Shown: piece after piece, positions 27,827 to 37,054 of the stretch
How the letters are laid out: each line of letters begins with the position of its first letter
How positions within the stretch are numbered: the first letter of the stretch is position 1
Origin: Dolichospermum sp. FACHB-1091
Lineage (GTDB): Bacteria; Cyanobacteriota; Cyanobacteriia; Cyanobacteriales; Nostocaceae
DNA length: 64,000 bases
Direction of reading: 5' to 3'
NCBI RefSeq assembly: GCF_014697585.1
Contig: NZ_JACJSB010000011.1
Location: forward strand, 1 to 64,000
Made by a program: the position numbers and the translations under genes
The notes under the pieces: generated by a model
What the model was told of the DNA's origin: nothing
Databases searched by the model: none
What the model saw: the letters and a program-made list of their open reading frames with translations, nothing else

Positions 27827-28453
27827 ATGACACCAGACTGGCGGAAATTTGCCCCCGCAACCCAGCGCAACCGCGAACCCATTCTAGAAGTGCTTTTACA
27901 AATATTACCTCAAAATGGGACAATACTCGAAGTAGCCAGCGGCACAGGTGAACACGCTGTATTTTTTTCCCAACATTTAGCACCCCGGCAATGGCTACCA
28001 TCTGACCCCAACCCAGAACTGCGTGCTAGTATTAGAGCATGGGCTGAATATCTCCCCTGTGATTATCTTAAGCCACCCCTAGATTTAGATGCCAATGCAC
28101 CAATATGGCCTGTAGAAAAACAGCCATTGCCAGAACCGCCCATTTCTGCTATAGTAAACATTAACATGATTCATATTTCTCCTTGGTCTGCTTGTTTAGG
28201 ACTAATGGCAGGGGCTGGGAGAATTTTGCCACCAGGTGGTATACTTTACTTATATGGTCCCTATAAACAAAATGGAGAACATACAGCGCCCAGTAACACT
28301 GCTTTTGACGAGTCTTTACAAGCACAAGATCCAGCTTGGGGAGTCCGTAATTTAGAGGATGTGGTTAAATCTGCTGAAGCACAAAATCTGATATTGCACC
28401 AAACTCACCCCATGCCAGCAAATAACCTTTCCCTAATATTTAAACATAATTAG
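27827..28453 (+). CDS. DUF938 SAM-dependent methyltransferase-like protein
   Basis: A 208-aa class I methyltransferase fold. The start FAPATQRNREPILEVL and the SAM motif ILEVASGTGEHAVFF (about 33-47) followed by WLPSDPNPEL are the DUF938 signature. Later blocks NMIHISPW and PGGILYLYGPYK also fit. The family's substrate is unknown. The gene is flanked by dispersed repeats on the left and tRNA-Ala on the right. Confidence 0.85.
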   Translation: MTPDWRKFAPATQRNREPILEVLLQILPQNGTILEVASGTGEHAVFFSQHLAPRQWLPSDPNPELRASIRAWAEYLPCDYLKPPLDLDANAPIWPVEKQPLPEPPISAIVNINMIHISPWSACLGLMAGAGRILPPGGILYLYGPYKQNGEHTAPSNTAFDESLQAQDPAWGVRNLEDVVKSAEAQNLILHQTHPMPANNLSLIFKHN

Positions 28454-28573
28454 GGCTTGCTGAATTAAAATATGAAACCGGAAAATATGACTACGCCACG
28501 CAATCTATCAACCTTGAATCTTTGCGCCTTTGCGCCTTTGCGTGAGACATATTTACATAATTTCGCAAATAAA

Positions 28574-28646
28574 TGGAGGTTAGCGGACTCGAACCGCTGA
28601 CATCCTGCTTGCAAAGCAGGCGCTCTACCAACTGAGCTAAACCCCC
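28574..28646 (-). tRNA. tRNA-Ala (anticodon UGC)
   Basis: Read on the minus strand, GGGGGTT and AACCTCC form the acceptor stem, followed by a D arm with AGCTCAGTTGGTAGAGC and an anticodon arm CCTGC-TTTGCAA-GCAGG with anticodon TGC. The T arm GCGGTTCGAGTCCGC and discriminator A follow. CCA is not encoded. The gene is 73 nt long and all four stems pair well. Confidence 0.95.
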
Positions 28647-28726
28647 AAGCTCTGTTTTTAATACAAAGAATGCAATAATTATATAACTACACCATTGTAA
28701 ACTCTTATGATTATTTTGTCAATACC

Positions 28727-29629
28727 ATGAACCAAGAAAATTTTGTAGTTGTTGCTGCATTGTATAAGTTTGTTAGTTTACCTGATTATAACCAACTGCA
28801 AACACCCTTATTAAATTGTTGTCAGTTACAGGATATCAAGGGAACTATATTACTCGCTCCCGAAGGAATTAATGGTACAATTGCTGGTTCTCGTCAGGGA
28901 ATTGATACAGTTTTAGCTTTTCTCCGTCATGACTCGCGGTTTACAGATTTAGAATATAAAGAATCTTATGCCGAAATTCCCCCTTTTGAGCGGCTGAAAA
29001 TCCGCTTGAAAAAAGAAATTGTGACTTTGGGAATACCAGAAGTTAACCCGAATGAAAAAGTGGGAACTTATGTCACACCTCAAGAATGGAATGATTTAAT
29101 TTCTCACCCCGAAGTCACTGTTATTGATACTCGCAACGATTACGAGGTCACGATTGGGACTTTTAAGGGTGCTGAAAATCCCCAAACTCAGACATTCCGA
29201 GATTTTCCCGAATATGTAGAAAAACATCTTGATGCCAGTAAACATAAAAAAGTGGCTTTATTTTGTACTGGAGGTATTCGCTGTGAAAAAGCATCATCTT
29301 ATTTACTTTCTCACGGCTTTGAAGAAGTTTATCACCTCAAAGGCGGCATTCTCAAATATTTAGAAGAAGTCCCCCAGGAAGAAAGTTTATGGGAAGGAGA
29401 ATGTTTTGTTTTTGACGAAAGAGTTGCTGTCAGTCATGGCTTAAAACCGGGAAGTCATGAATTATGCTTTTGTTGTGGAAACCCCATTTCCGACGAAGAT
29501 AAATCATCATCTGAATATGAAGCGGGAATTTCTTGCCCCCACTGCTTCCACAGTCTAACACCGGACAAAAGAAAACGACAACAAGAAAAATGGAAACAAT
29601 ACCAACTTACAAATTCAACCCACACCTAA
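28727..29629 (+). CDS. trhO: tRNA uridine(34) hydroxylase TrhO (rhodanese-like)
   Basis: TrhO makes 5-hydroxyuridine at the wobble base of some tRNAs. The protein is 300 aa, normal for the YceA/TrhO family. It has an N-terminal ferredoxin-like part ([13 protein letters not shown]), a rhodanese domain with active-site C180 in [12 protein letters not shown] (C186 also conserved), and a C-terminal Cys-rich tail ([13 protein letters not shown]) that may bind metal. It lies next to tRNA-Ala(UGC), whose U34 could be a substrate; the adjacency may be chance. Confidence 0.92.
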   Translation: MNQENFVVVAALYKFVSLPDYNQLQTPLLNCCQLQDIKGTILLAPEGINGTIAGSRQGIDTVLAFLRHDSRFTDLEYKESYAEIPPFERLKIRLKKEIVTLGIPEVNPNEKVGTYVTPQEWNDLISHPEVTVIDTRNDYEVTIGTFKGAENPQTQTFRDFPEYVEKHLDASKHKKVALFCTGGIRCEKASSYLLSHGFEEVYHLKGGILKYLEEVPQEESLWEGECFVFDERVAVSHGLKPGSHELCFCCGNPISDEDKSSSEYEAGISCPHCFHSLTPDKRKRQQEKWKQYQLTNSTHT

Positions 29630-29733
29630 CTTTTAGATTTTTGCCCGAAACAAAATCAATATCTAGCAAAAACCCTAAGATCCAAAAGTAATCATTACAA
29701 TATATGAAGATATAAATCCTTGGAGAACAATTT

Positions 29734-32661
29734 GTGGTAGCTAATCTTGCCCGTACTCAAACCAAAACCAATCAAAAATTGGGTAACTTTACACAAAGAC
29801 ACATTGGACTAAACCCTGATGATATTCAGCAAATGCTTGATACATTAGGCCTTTCCCACCTTGATGACTTAATTGATAAAACAGTACCACAGGCAATTCG
29901 TTTTCAGCAAGAGTTGAAATTACCACCAGCACAAAGCGAATATGCAGCATTGGCCAAATTAAAGCAAATAGCCGATAAAAATCAGGTTTATCGCTCATTT
30001 ATCGGCACAGGGTATTATGATTGTATCACCCCGGCGGTCATTCAACGCAACATCTTAGAAAATCCCGGTTGGTATACAGCATACACCCCTTATCAGCCAG
30101 AAATTGCCCAAGGACGTTTAGAAGCGTTGTTAAATTTCCAAACCATGATCATTGACTTGACCGGTTTAGAAATTGCTAACGCTTCTTTACTTGATGAAGC
30201 CACAGCAGCCGCAGAAGCAATGAGTATGAGTTATGGTGTGTGCAAAAATAAATCCCATAACTACTTTGTATCCCGTGAATGTCATCCTCAAACCATTGAT
30301 GTATTGCAAACACGCGCTAAACCTTTAGGCATAAACATCATTATCGGTGATCATCAAACCTTTGATTTTACCGAAACTATCTTTGGTGCAGTTCTGCAAT
30401 ATCCCGCAACTGATGGTACAATTTACGACTACCGCAACTTTATAGAAAAGTCCCATGCTCAGGGTGCATTGGTGACAATAGCCGCAGATCCTTTAAGTTT
30501 AACATTACTCACACCCCCCGGTGAATTAGGGGCTGATATTGCCGTAGGTAGTACCCAACGCTTCGGTATTCCCCTGGGATTTGGGGGACCACACGCTGCT
30601 TATTTTGCCACCAAGGAAGAGTATAAACGCTTAGTTCCAGGGCGCATTGTGGGAGTATCAAAAGATATTCATGGTAAACCTGCCTACCGTTTAGCCTTAC
30701 AAACCCGTGAGCAGCATATCCGCAGAGATAAAGCCACCAGTAATATCTGCACAGCCCAAGTTTTATTGGCAGTGATGGCGAGTATGTATGCAGTTTATCA
30801 TGGACCTGATGGACTCAGAGAAATTGCCCAAAATATTCATCAATTAACCGCAACTTTAGGCGCAGGACTGAAAAAGTTAGGTTATAAAATCACTTCGGAA
30901 AACTTCTTTGATACCTTGCGAGTAGAATTAGGAAATACCAAATTATCAGCAATTCTCGACGCTGCGAATGAGAGAAATATCAACTTGAGAATTTTTGATA
31001 ATTCCACCGTGGGTATTTCCTTAGATGAAACTACCACAGAAACAGATTTAATTGACCTTTGGCAAATTTTCGCAGGTACAGATAACTTACCTTTCAGTGA
31101 AACAGAACTTAATTCTCTTACCAATTACCAATTACCCATTACCCATTACCCATTATCACGAGAAAGTAAATATCTCACCCACCCAGTTTTCAATCGTTAC
31201 CATTCAGAAACCGAGTTATTACGTTATTTACATCAACTAGAAAACAAGGATTTATCATTAACCACCTCAATGATTCCCTTGGGTTCTTGTACCATGAAAT
31301 TAAATGCAACTTCCGAAATGATTCCCGTAACTTGGGAACAATTCGGCAAAATTCACCCTTTCGCGCCAATTTCCCAAACCAGAGGTTATCAAATCCTGTT
31401 CCAACAACTAGAAACATGGTTATCAGAAATTACAGGTTTTGCAGGAATTTCCTTACAACCCAATGCAGGTTCTCAAGGAGAATATGCAGGACTTTTAGTA
31501 ATTCATGAATATCATCAAAGTCGCGGTGAAGGACACAGAAACGTTTGTTTAATTCCCCAATCTGCACACGGTACAAATCCCGCGAGTGCGGTAATGTGTG
31601 GAATGAAAGTAGTGGGAATTGCTTGTGATGATCATGGTAATATTGATGTTGAAGATTTAAAAGCCAAAGCTGAAAAACATAGTCATGAATTAGCAGCTTT
31701 AATGGTGACATATCCATCAACCCATGGCGTATTTGAAGAAGCAATTCAAGAAATTTGTGCAGTAATTCATTCTCACGGTGGACAAGTTTACATGGACGGC
31801 GCTAATATGAATGCCCAAGTGGGTATTTGTCGTCCTGGTGATTTTGGTGCAGATGTCTGTCATTTGAACTTACACAAAACCTTCTGTATTCCCCATGGTG
31901 GTGGTGGTCCCGGTATGGGTCCCATTGGTGTCGCTTCCCACCTTGTCCCCTTTTTACCAGGACATTTTGTGACGACAATACAGGAAAATAATCCAAAATC
32001 CAAAATCCAAAATCCAAAATTCACCGGTGCTGTTTCCGCTGCACCTTGGGGTAGTGCGAGTATTTTGGTAATTTCCTGGATGTATATTATCATGATGGGT
32101 GCAGATGGGTTGACGGAAGCAACCAAAATCGCCATTTTGAATGCTAATTACATGGCTAAGAAATTAGAGTCATATTATCCGGTTTTGTATCAGGGAAAAA
32201 ATGGTTTAGTGGCACATGAATGTATTTTAGATTTGCGAAGTTTGAAGAAATCAGCGCAGATTGAAATTGATGATGTTGCGAAGCGGTTAATGGATTATGG
32301 TTTTCATGCACCTACCGTTTCTTGGCCTGTTGCTGGGACAATTATGGTAGAACCAACGGAAAGTGAATCTAAACAGGAATTAGATAGATTTTGTGATGCT
32401 TTGATTGCGATTCGTGAGGAAGTTGCGGCAATTGAATCTGGTAAAATGGATATTCACGATAATCTTTTGAAAAATGCCCCTCACACTGCGGAAAGTTTGA
32501 TTATTGGTGAATGGAATCATCCCTATTCCCGTGAACAAGCTGCTTATCCTGCAAGTTGGAGTAAGGAATATAAGTTCTGGCCAAGTGTGGGGAGAATTGA
32601 TGCGGCTTTTGGGGATAGGAATTTTGTTTGTTCTTGTTTACCGATGGAGGCTTATAGTTAG
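29734..32661 (+). CDS. gcvP: glycine dehydrogenase (decarboxylating), P protein of glycine cleavage
   Basis: GcvP decarboxylates glycine and passes the aminomethyl group to the H protein, an essential step of photorespiration. It is a 975-aa single-chain form starting at GTG 29734 with GGAG ten bases upstream. The PLP lysine is K715 in HLNLHKTF, followed by the Gly-rich loop [16 protein letters not shown]. Two stretches look foreign: [16 protein letters not shown] (about residues 460-475) and [12 protein letters not shown] (about 751-762). Both are encoded by heptamer tandem repeats that keep the frame. No gcvT or gcvH is near, and I see no glycine riboswitch upstream. Confidence 0.95.
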   Translation: MVANLARTQTKTNQKLGNFTQRHIGLNPDDIQQMLDTLGLSHLDDLIDKTVPQAIRFQQELKLPPAQSEYAALAKLKQIADKNQVYRSFIGTGYYDCITPAVIQRNILENPGWYTAYTPYQPEIAQGRLEALLNFQTMIIDLTGLEIANASLLDEATAAAEAMSMSYGVCKNKSHNYFVSRECHPQTIDVLQTRAKPLGINIIIGDHQTFDFTETIFGAVLQYPATDGTIYDYRNFIEKSHAQGALVTIAADPLSLTLLTPPGELGADIAVGSTQRFGIPLGFGGPHAAYFATKEEYKRLVPGRIVGVSKDIHGKPAYRLALQTREQHIRRDKATSNICTAQVLLAVMASMYAVYHGPDGLREIAQNIHQLTATLGAGLKKLGYKITSENFFDTLRVELGNTKLSAILDAANERNINLRIFDNSTVGISLDETTTETDLIDLWQIFAGTDNLPFSETELNSLTNYQLPITHYPLSRESKYLTHPVFNRYHSETELLRYLHQLENKDLSLTTSMIPLGSCTMKLNATSEMIPVTWEQFGKIHPFAPISQTRGYQILFQQLETWLSEITGFAGISLQPNAGSQGEYAGLLVIHEYHQSRGEGHRNVCLIPQSAHGTNPASAVMCGMKVVGIACDDHGNIDVEDLKAKAEKHSHELAALMVTYPSTHGVFEEAIQEICAVIHSHGGQVYMDGANMNAQVGICRPGDFGADVCHLNLHKTFCIPHGGGGPGMGPIGVASHLVPFLPGHFVTTIQENNPKSKIQNPKFTGAVSAAPWGSASILVISWMYIIMMGADGLTEATKIAILNANYMAKKLESYYPVLYQGKNGLVAHECILDLRSLKKSAQIEIDDVAKRLMDYGFHAPTVSWPVAGTIMVEPTESESKQELDRFCDALIAIREEVAAIESGKMDIHDNLLKNAPHTAESLIIGEWNHPYSREQAAYPASWSKEYKFWPSVGRIDAAFGDRNFVCSCLPMEAYS
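31119..31155 (+). repeat. heptamer repeat inside gcvP (ATTACCA/ATTACCC)
   Basis: About five copies of ATTACCM in tandem, read in frame as [12 protein letters not shown] between the two homologous halves of GcvP. It is an STRR inserted in a coding sequence without breaking it. Confidence 0.85.
31991..32018 (+). repeat. heptamer repeat inside gcvP (ATCCAAA)
   Basis: Exactly four ATCCAAA units, read as [10 protein letters not shown] and lying 38 residues after the PLP lysine loop. The frame continues normally into [11 protein letters not shown]. Confidence 0.85.
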
Positions 32662-32666
32662 TTAAT

Positions 32667-32746
32667 TGTAGGGTGCGTTAATGAAATGTAACGCACCATT
32701 TTGATTGTGAATAAGGTGCGTTACGCTGGCGCTAACGCACCCTACA
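32667..32746. repeat. palindromic repeat with TGTAGGGTGCGTTA ends
   Basis: TGTAGGGTGCGTTA and TAACGCACCCTACA bound an 80-base element with inner GGTGCGTTACGC/TGTAACGCACC repeats, just after gcvP. This dispersed intergenic repeat type is common in cyanobacteria and may act as gcvP terminator. Confidence 0.75.
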
Positions 32747-32748
32747 AA

Positions 32749-32895
32749 CTACGGACTAATATTTCCACTATACCATTCAGCTATATCTGGATGTTTTCCG
32801 TCTTTAACAGCTTTAAAAAATTCCCCAAATTCCTCTTGAGTCATTTCTACATTTTGAATTGTTCCGTCTTTATATGTGATTGTAACTATCATCAT
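32749..32895 (-). CDS. small conserved-looking protein, 48 aa
   Basis: Minus strand from ATG at 32895 (or 32892, giving 47 aa) to TAG at 32749, with GGAGAAG directly upstream. The product reads MIVTITYKDGTIQNVEMTQE and then EFGEFFKAVKDGKHPDIAEW. The beta-hairpin start and acidic helix look like a genuine small globular protein, similar in style to small cyanobacterial accessory proteins. I do not know a function. No partner gene is adjacent. Confidence 0.55.
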   Translation of the reverse strand: MMIVTITYKDGTIQNVEMTQEEFGEFFKAVKDGKHPDIAEWYSGNISP

Positions 32896-33089
32896 CTTCT
32901 CCTATCAATAGGTTTTTACAGTATATAATATATCTGACTAATAGTTTAAATGTCTACCGTTACAGTAGAGTTAACCTCAGTAATGTATTATACATGAGCG
33001 AGCATAATGCCTACCCCACAGACTCGATTTTAGTCAGAAATCAATTTTTACAAATTTCCAACGTCATTATTTATTGAATATCCAGAATT

Positions 33090-34025
33090 ATGACTCCATA
33101 TTCACCTAAAACACCTATTGAGTTTCTCAAATACTGTTCATTGTATAATCCAATGATTGATGTGAATGAACAAGTTATTAGAAGTGTCACTAATCTTCAG
33201 CTAGATAGAGAAAGTTGGTTTGAAGGATTTTCTGGTTACATACTTATGGAGCAATTAGGTGTATCCCCGGAAAAAATAAAATCTTACGTTAGATGTGGAG
33301 TTAATTTAGCAGCAGATAAAAAATACCAAAATCGTAATCTCCAGGACATAAAATTTTTGTCATCAAAAAATTATTATTTTGAAAGTTTGATATATATTTA
33401 CTATGAATTGGTAGATAGTAGCTTTCAATGGTTATCAATTAAATTGTTGCAAAATAGATTTGGCTGTTATCGCCAATTTTGGGGCGTAGGTAAGTCTATT
33501 AGTGATGCTGATCATCAGTTAATGAATGATTATCATAATTACCTGAAAGAAAGAGATGAAAAAATACTTTGGTGTTTAACTAAAGGCATTCCTCTCAATG
33601 GCAATGATTTTATCAATATTCTGAAAAAGAATAATTTAGATGCTCATGAAAAGAAAGTTAGAATTAAATACCACTCTGATCAGGCTGGGATAACTTCTGC
33701 ATCATATTCAATTGTATATCAAGGAGATGGAGTTAATTATCAAGTAGATGTTAATTTAGAGGATGACAATGTTGAATGGAGTATTGAAAGATATATTCCC
33801 GTAGAAATTTATGTTTCTGCGGAAACTTTTGAAGAAGCTATTCAGCTATACGATGAAGAATATAATAGCTTACGAGCAGACCCAGAAGAATGGGCAAAAG
33901 CTGTAAGAACAACTGAACTTAAAATAGAAAGAGAAATGCTTGATGCTGCAAGGGAAGACGGAGAAGCAACTTTTAATTGGCTAGTTTCAGAGTTTGGTGA
34001 TGATATTTTTCCAGATAGGGATTAA
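33090..34025 (+). CDS. unrecognised protein, 311 aa
   Basis: I do not recognise this protein. It is soluble-looking, with no signal peptide or membrane segment. The N-terminal half is rich in Tyr, Asn and Lys (LKYCSLYNPMIDVNEQVI). The middle has GITSASYSIVYQGDGVNYQ, a beta-rich stretch. The C-terminal third is acidic and helical (YDEEYNSLRADPEEWAKAV) and ends EFGDDIFPDRD. It faces the next gene tail to tail across a long hairpin. The neighbourhood of toxin-antitoxin genes and repeats marks it as accessory. It could belong to a toxin-immunity type family, but nothing in the sequence proves that. Confidence 0.6.
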   Translation: MTPYSPKTPIEFLKYCSLYNPMIDVNEQVIRSVTNLQLDRESWFEGFSGYILMEQLGVSPEKIKSYVRCGVNLAADKKYQNRNLQDIKFLSSKNYYFESLIYIYYELVDSSFQWLSIKLLQNRFGCYRQFWGVGKSISDADHQLMNDYHNYLKERDEKILWCLTKGIPLNGNDFINILKKNNLDAHEKKVRIKYHSDQAGITSASYSIVYQGDGVNYQVDVNLEDDNVEWSIERYIPVEIYVSAETFEEAIQLYDEEYNSLRADPEEWAKAVRTTELKIEREMLDAAREDGEATFNWLVSEFGDDIFPDRD

Positions 34026-34055
34026 ATCGAGATTTAGAATTTTATCAAGGTGACT

Positions 34056-34120
34056 AGATCCCCGACTTCTTTTTTAATCTTCTAAATGAATTATAGACTA
34101 ATGTGAGAAGTCGGGGATCT
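34056..34120. terminator. long-stem hairpin between convergent genes
   Basis: AGATCCCCGACTTCT (34056-34070) and AGAAGTCGGGGATCT (34106-34120) are perfect 15-base inverted arms around a 35-base loop. It sits between two convergent genes and belongs to the GATCCC/GACTTCTT hairpin family seen elsewhere in the window. Confidence 0.7.
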
Positions 34121-34186
34121 GAATTTTCAAGCAAATCAAATGTATCTCTGTTTACTCTATATCAGAAATACGATGAAACTCCACTT

Positions 34187-34726
34187 TTAAAAGAGAAAAG
34201 GAAACTCCGGTTTACAGTGATCAATAATTCTTTTATGTATTACATTATCATCTTCGTCATGAAGAGCAAGAGTTAAATAATAATTTTTGCCTTCATATTT
34301 GGCGTATATAATCCATTCACCTGTTAATTTTTGTTCATCTGCTCTTTTTTTCATTCCTCCTTCTGTTAATTCATAGACTAAGTTCATAACCATATCTTCT
34401 GTAATAACGTCAGAATTGCTAGAATCAAATACTTGATTTATGATATTGCTCACATTTGAATTTGTGCGATCAATACCTAAATGTAGGCATAGATTTTTAA
34501 CAATAAATTCAGGCATAAAAAAATGCTTGTGCCAAAGACCTTTTAATGGTAAATGTTTGTATTGAGTTGGAATTTTTGTAGATGATAAATCAGATGCTTT
34601 CCCTTCTAAAATTTCAATTTCTTGAAGTATTAAATCAGAATTTCCAGTTTCGTCGTCTATCAATTGCAGTTGATTTATTAAAAGCTTACTAAGACAATAA
34701 TCTTCAAACTGAGCTAATCTGATCAT
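34187..34726 (-). CDS. unrecognised protein, 179 aa
   Basis: I do not recognise this protein. The N-terminal half is helical with charged residues. A segment YKHLPLKGLWHKHFFMPEFI may be a family mark. The C-terminal part GEWIIYAKYEGKNYYLTLAL, followed by an HDEDDNVIHKRIID stretch, looks like a beta sheet that ends the fold. It is cytosolic by composition, with no membrane segment. It is convergent with the 311-aa gene and next to a repeat-rich, toxin-antitoxin-bearing region. Confidence 0.6.
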   Translation of the reverse strand: MIRLAQFEDYCLSKLLINQLQLIDDETGNSDLILQEIEILEGKASDLSSTKIPTQYKHLPLKGLWHKHFFMPEFIVKNLCLHLGIDRTNSNVSNIINQVFDSSNSDVITEDMVMNLVYELTEGGMKKRADEQKLTGEWIIYAKYEGKNYYLTLALHDEDDNVIHKRIIDHCKPEFPFLF

Positions 34727-35321
34727 TTTCCCAATATCTCCTAAAACAATAGATGTCTTTCTATTATACTAGGTATCGCTCATCTTCTAGCTTAGATTAA
34801 GGAACGCAACCCAACATAATGAAAATATCCGATTCATATTTTTTGTCAGAATCAGGATGTCCAGGATTTGAGGATTTACAGGATTGTTATTTGTAAGTTG
34901 TTGGTGGGATGCTGAAATTGTAATTGTCTGAATCAGGATGTCCAGGATTTTAGGATGTACAGGATTGTTATTGATGAATTATCTGTGAATATTGAAAGAT
35001 GATAATTACAATCACAGGATATTATCTATCATCCAAAAATTGCCATTTTTCTTAAACAATAAAAAAAGGTTCTACCGCTCTCCTTATGGAAGAGAATATT
35101 AATTTAATTTTTGTAGGTTGGGTTGAACGAAGTGAAACCCAACATTCGCGGGAGGATAGTAAGAGGTGTTGGGTTTCGTGCCTCAACCCAACCTACAATA
35201 AATGTTGTGTTACATAAAGGGAACGGTAGAGCCTAAAAAAATTACATCCTGTATATCCTTTCATCCTAGATATCCTGATTCTGACACAAAAATGCTCAAA
35301 AATCTCAAATTTAACTGAATC
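34727..35321. repeat. repeat-filled spacer upstream of the toxin-antitoxin genes
   Basis: No gene. Two copies of a unit with GAATCAGGATGTCCAGGATT (about 34845-34888 and 34926-34968) and one inverted copy (about 35244-35286, ACATCCTGTATATCC to TCCTGATTCTGACA) belong to the same family as the 81-base tandem repeats at 36361-36565. Between them, 35112-35197 is a palindromic element with ends TGTAGGTTGGGTTGA and TCAACCCAACCTACA; another of that type is at 49018. Confidence 0.8.
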
Positions 35322-35741
35322 TCAATCAACCCAATTAACAACTTTTATCCCAGGTATTTGTTGAAAATGACGCAGGTTTCTTGTTACTAAGATAGCACGA
35401 TTTACTAAGGTAATACTAGCAATTAATAAATCAGCTTGTCCTATTTTACGCAGTTTAGAAATAGCACGTAACCCGTTAAACTCGTCTGCTGCTAACTGAT
35501 TAATAGGAATAATTGGTAGTTGATTTAAAAGTTCTTCTGTACGAAATAATAACTCCTGTGCTTTTATTAATTTTTCTCCTGTATCAGCTTTGAGAACATA
35601 ATCAATTCTTCCCCGCAAAACCTCAATTTTAGTAATGATAGTAATTGCAATTAAATCATCCTCTACAGTATTTAATTGCTTAACTACATTACTGTTTCCC
35701 GCGTGTAGATGCGTTAGAGTATCAGTATCAAGTAAGTACAT
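35322..35741 (-). CDS. PIN-domain ribonuclease toxin (VapC-like)
   Basis: A 139-aa PIN-domain protein. The first acidic residues lie in YLLDTDTLTHL, a central Glu in ITKIEVLRGRI, and a late Asp in IGQADLLIASI; these are the usual metal-binding positions of PIN RNases. The closing VTRNLRHFQQIPGIKVVNW is typical of VapC. It should cleave RNA (tRNA or mRNA) when not bound by its antitoxin. Its start overlaps the stop of the preceding gene by one base (TAATG), a translational coupling typical of toxin-antitoxin pairs. Confidence 0.88.
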   Translation of the reverse strand: MYLLDTDTLTHLHAGNSNVVKQLNTVEDDLIAITIITKIEVLRGRIDYVLKADTGEKLIKAQELLFRTEELLNQLPIIPINQLAADEFNGLRAISKLRKIGQADLLIASITLVNRAILVTRNLRHFQQIPGIKVVNWVD

Positions 35742-36040
35742 TAAATCTCTTCATCCTCATCAACTTCTGCTCTTCCTCTTGCTTCATAAATAGATGCTCT
35801 TAAATCAGCTAATGAATCATCATCAGCAAAAGTGCCAGCTTGTTGAATGAGAATATATCGGTGAGATGGAGAACTTAACCATTCATCAATTGCAACTTTT
35901 AAAAATCTCCAGTTATTCTCTATTTTTTGTCCAGGAATATTCCCCAGTAATGTTTGACGAATTACCGCTTCTTGAGGTAAACGCAAATATTCGGCAACTT
36001 CATCAATTGTGAGAACTTCTGGTAATGTTATTTGACTCAT
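35741..36040 (-). CDS. excisionase-type HTH antitoxin paired with the PIN toxin
   Basis: About 99 aa from ATG 36040 (an in-frame GTG at 36052 adds four residues). It has an excisionase/MerR-like helix-turn-helix: VLTIDEVAEYLRLPQEAVIR, then NNWRFLKVAIDEWL. The acidic tail (GRAEVDEDEEI) is the likely toxin-binding part. It overlaps the PIN gene by one base, so this is most likely its antitoxin and autorepressor. HTH_17-type antitoxins with PIN toxins are common in cyanobacteria. Confidence 0.8.
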   Translation of the reverse strand: MSQITLPEVLTIDEVAEYLRLPQEAVIRQTLLGNIPGQKIENNWRFLKVAIDEWLSSPSHRYILIQQAGTFADDDSLADLRASIYEARGRAEVDEDEEI

Positions 36041-36093
36041 AAGGATTGCCACAACCTTGTATTTTTGTTAATGTTTATAGTTAATATTTCAAG

Positions 36094-36324
36094 TCAAAAT
36101 GTTGATTTTTTGGCAAAATCATCAAAAGACCGAAATCTTCCTGCTTCAAAATCATCTAATCCTTGCTGAATACCGTGAATAGCTGCTTGTGAGTCTTCTA
36201 ATTCCCAGTCTAGGATATTTTTTAATAATTCAGCCGCAACTAAACTGATATCTTTTCCTTGTTGGGTTGCTTTTTCAAGTAGTCTTGCTTCTAGTTCTGG
36301 AGTTAGGGAAATAGCGATCGCCAT
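36094..36324 (-). CDS. antitoxin-like small protein, 76 aa
   Basis: A 76-aa protein starting MAIAISLTPELEARLLEKA, a ribbon-helix-helix-like N-terminus, and ending GLDDFEAGRFRSFDDFAKK. The DFEAGRFRSFDDF tail is characteristic of antitoxins that pair with RelE/ParE-type toxins in cyanobacteria. The last few residues (STF) seem to replace a longer natural tail. Its toxin is not downstream. A ParE-like fragment lies on the other side, beyond tandem repeats. It may be an orphan antitoxin. Confidence 0.7.
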   Translation of the reverse strand: MAIAISLTPELEARLLEKATQQGKDISLVAAELLKNILDWELEDSQAAIHGIQQGLDDFEAGRFRSFDDFAKKSTF

Positions 36325-36360
36325 AACTGTATATTTTGGTGAAAGTTTATAAATATTATA

Positions 36361-36565
36361 ACATCCTGTAAATCCTAAAATCCTGGATATCCTGATTCAG
36401 ACAAAAAATACCCTCAAAATCCCCACTTCAAATAAACAACCACATCCTGTAAATCCTAAAATCCTGGTTATCCTGATTCAGACAAAAAAAATCCTCAAAA
36501 TCCCCACTTCAAATAAACAACAACATCCTGTAAATCCTTAAATCCTGGTTATCCTGATTCAGAAA
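36361..36565 (-). repeat. 81-base tandem repeats (about 2.5 copies)
   Basis: Units begin at 36361, 36442 and 36523, each opening ACATCCTGTAAATCC and including ATCCTGATTCAGA. The first two are complete and nearly identical (81 bases); the third decays after about 43 bases. Relatives occur at 34845, 34926 and 35244, so the repeats frame the toxin-antitoxin genes. Confidence 0.9.
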
Positions 36566-36587
36566 ATATCTCATCAAAAATGCGATA

Positions 36588-36794
36588 TTATTCTTTTTCA
36601 AATTCATCAGGAACTTCACTTATAGTCTGCTGTGCTGCATGACGAATATGAAGAACGCGAACTATAGAAATTTCTTCCCCTTCTATAATTGTGAAAATTA
36701 TCCTGTATGCGTTGCGTCCTTTTCCATAAATTATCTGCCGAATTTCTTGACTAAAATAATCATTTTCTCTAGCTAAAGAACATCGTTTTGGCAT
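36588..36794 (-). pseudogene. N-terminally truncated RelE/ParE-family toxin
   Basis: The 68 residues MPKRCSLARENDYFSQEIRQ, then IIYGKGRNAYRIIFTI and VRVLHIRHAAQQ, are the C-terminal two thirds of a ParE/RelE toxin (normally about 95 aa). Upstream codons stay open briefly (CQAIAK) but do not restore the first helices. It lies upstream of the orphan antitoxin, separated by the 81-base repeats. That order is the reverse of the normal antitoxin-toxin one, which suggests rearrangement. Confidence 0.65.
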
Positions 36795-37054
36795 TTTTGC
36801 GATCGCTTGACAATTAAGACAGTCGCTACTTATTTCCCTAATACGCCTAGTGTTGCTAGGTTGGTGGGTGGGGATGAGGGGATAAATAATACGTCAATAT
36901 GAAATCCCCAAAGCCTAATAAATTGGTTGTTTATTTTTTGATAAGTTATATTAGCGATCGCTACTACACAAAAAAAGTTTATTTACGTGGAATTATGTAA
37001 ATATAACCAGCATTAAATGTAATTTAATTACCAATTTGTACTAATTTGATAATT

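Noticed and set aside
29640-29733. Glycine riboswitch upstream of gcvP
   Set aside because: The spacer is only about 100 bases, with none of the conserved glycine-aptamer core that I could recognise.
36361-36565. Possible CRISPR array from regularly spaced repeats
   Set aside because: The whole 81-base unit repeats; there are no unique spacers. No cas gene is in the window.
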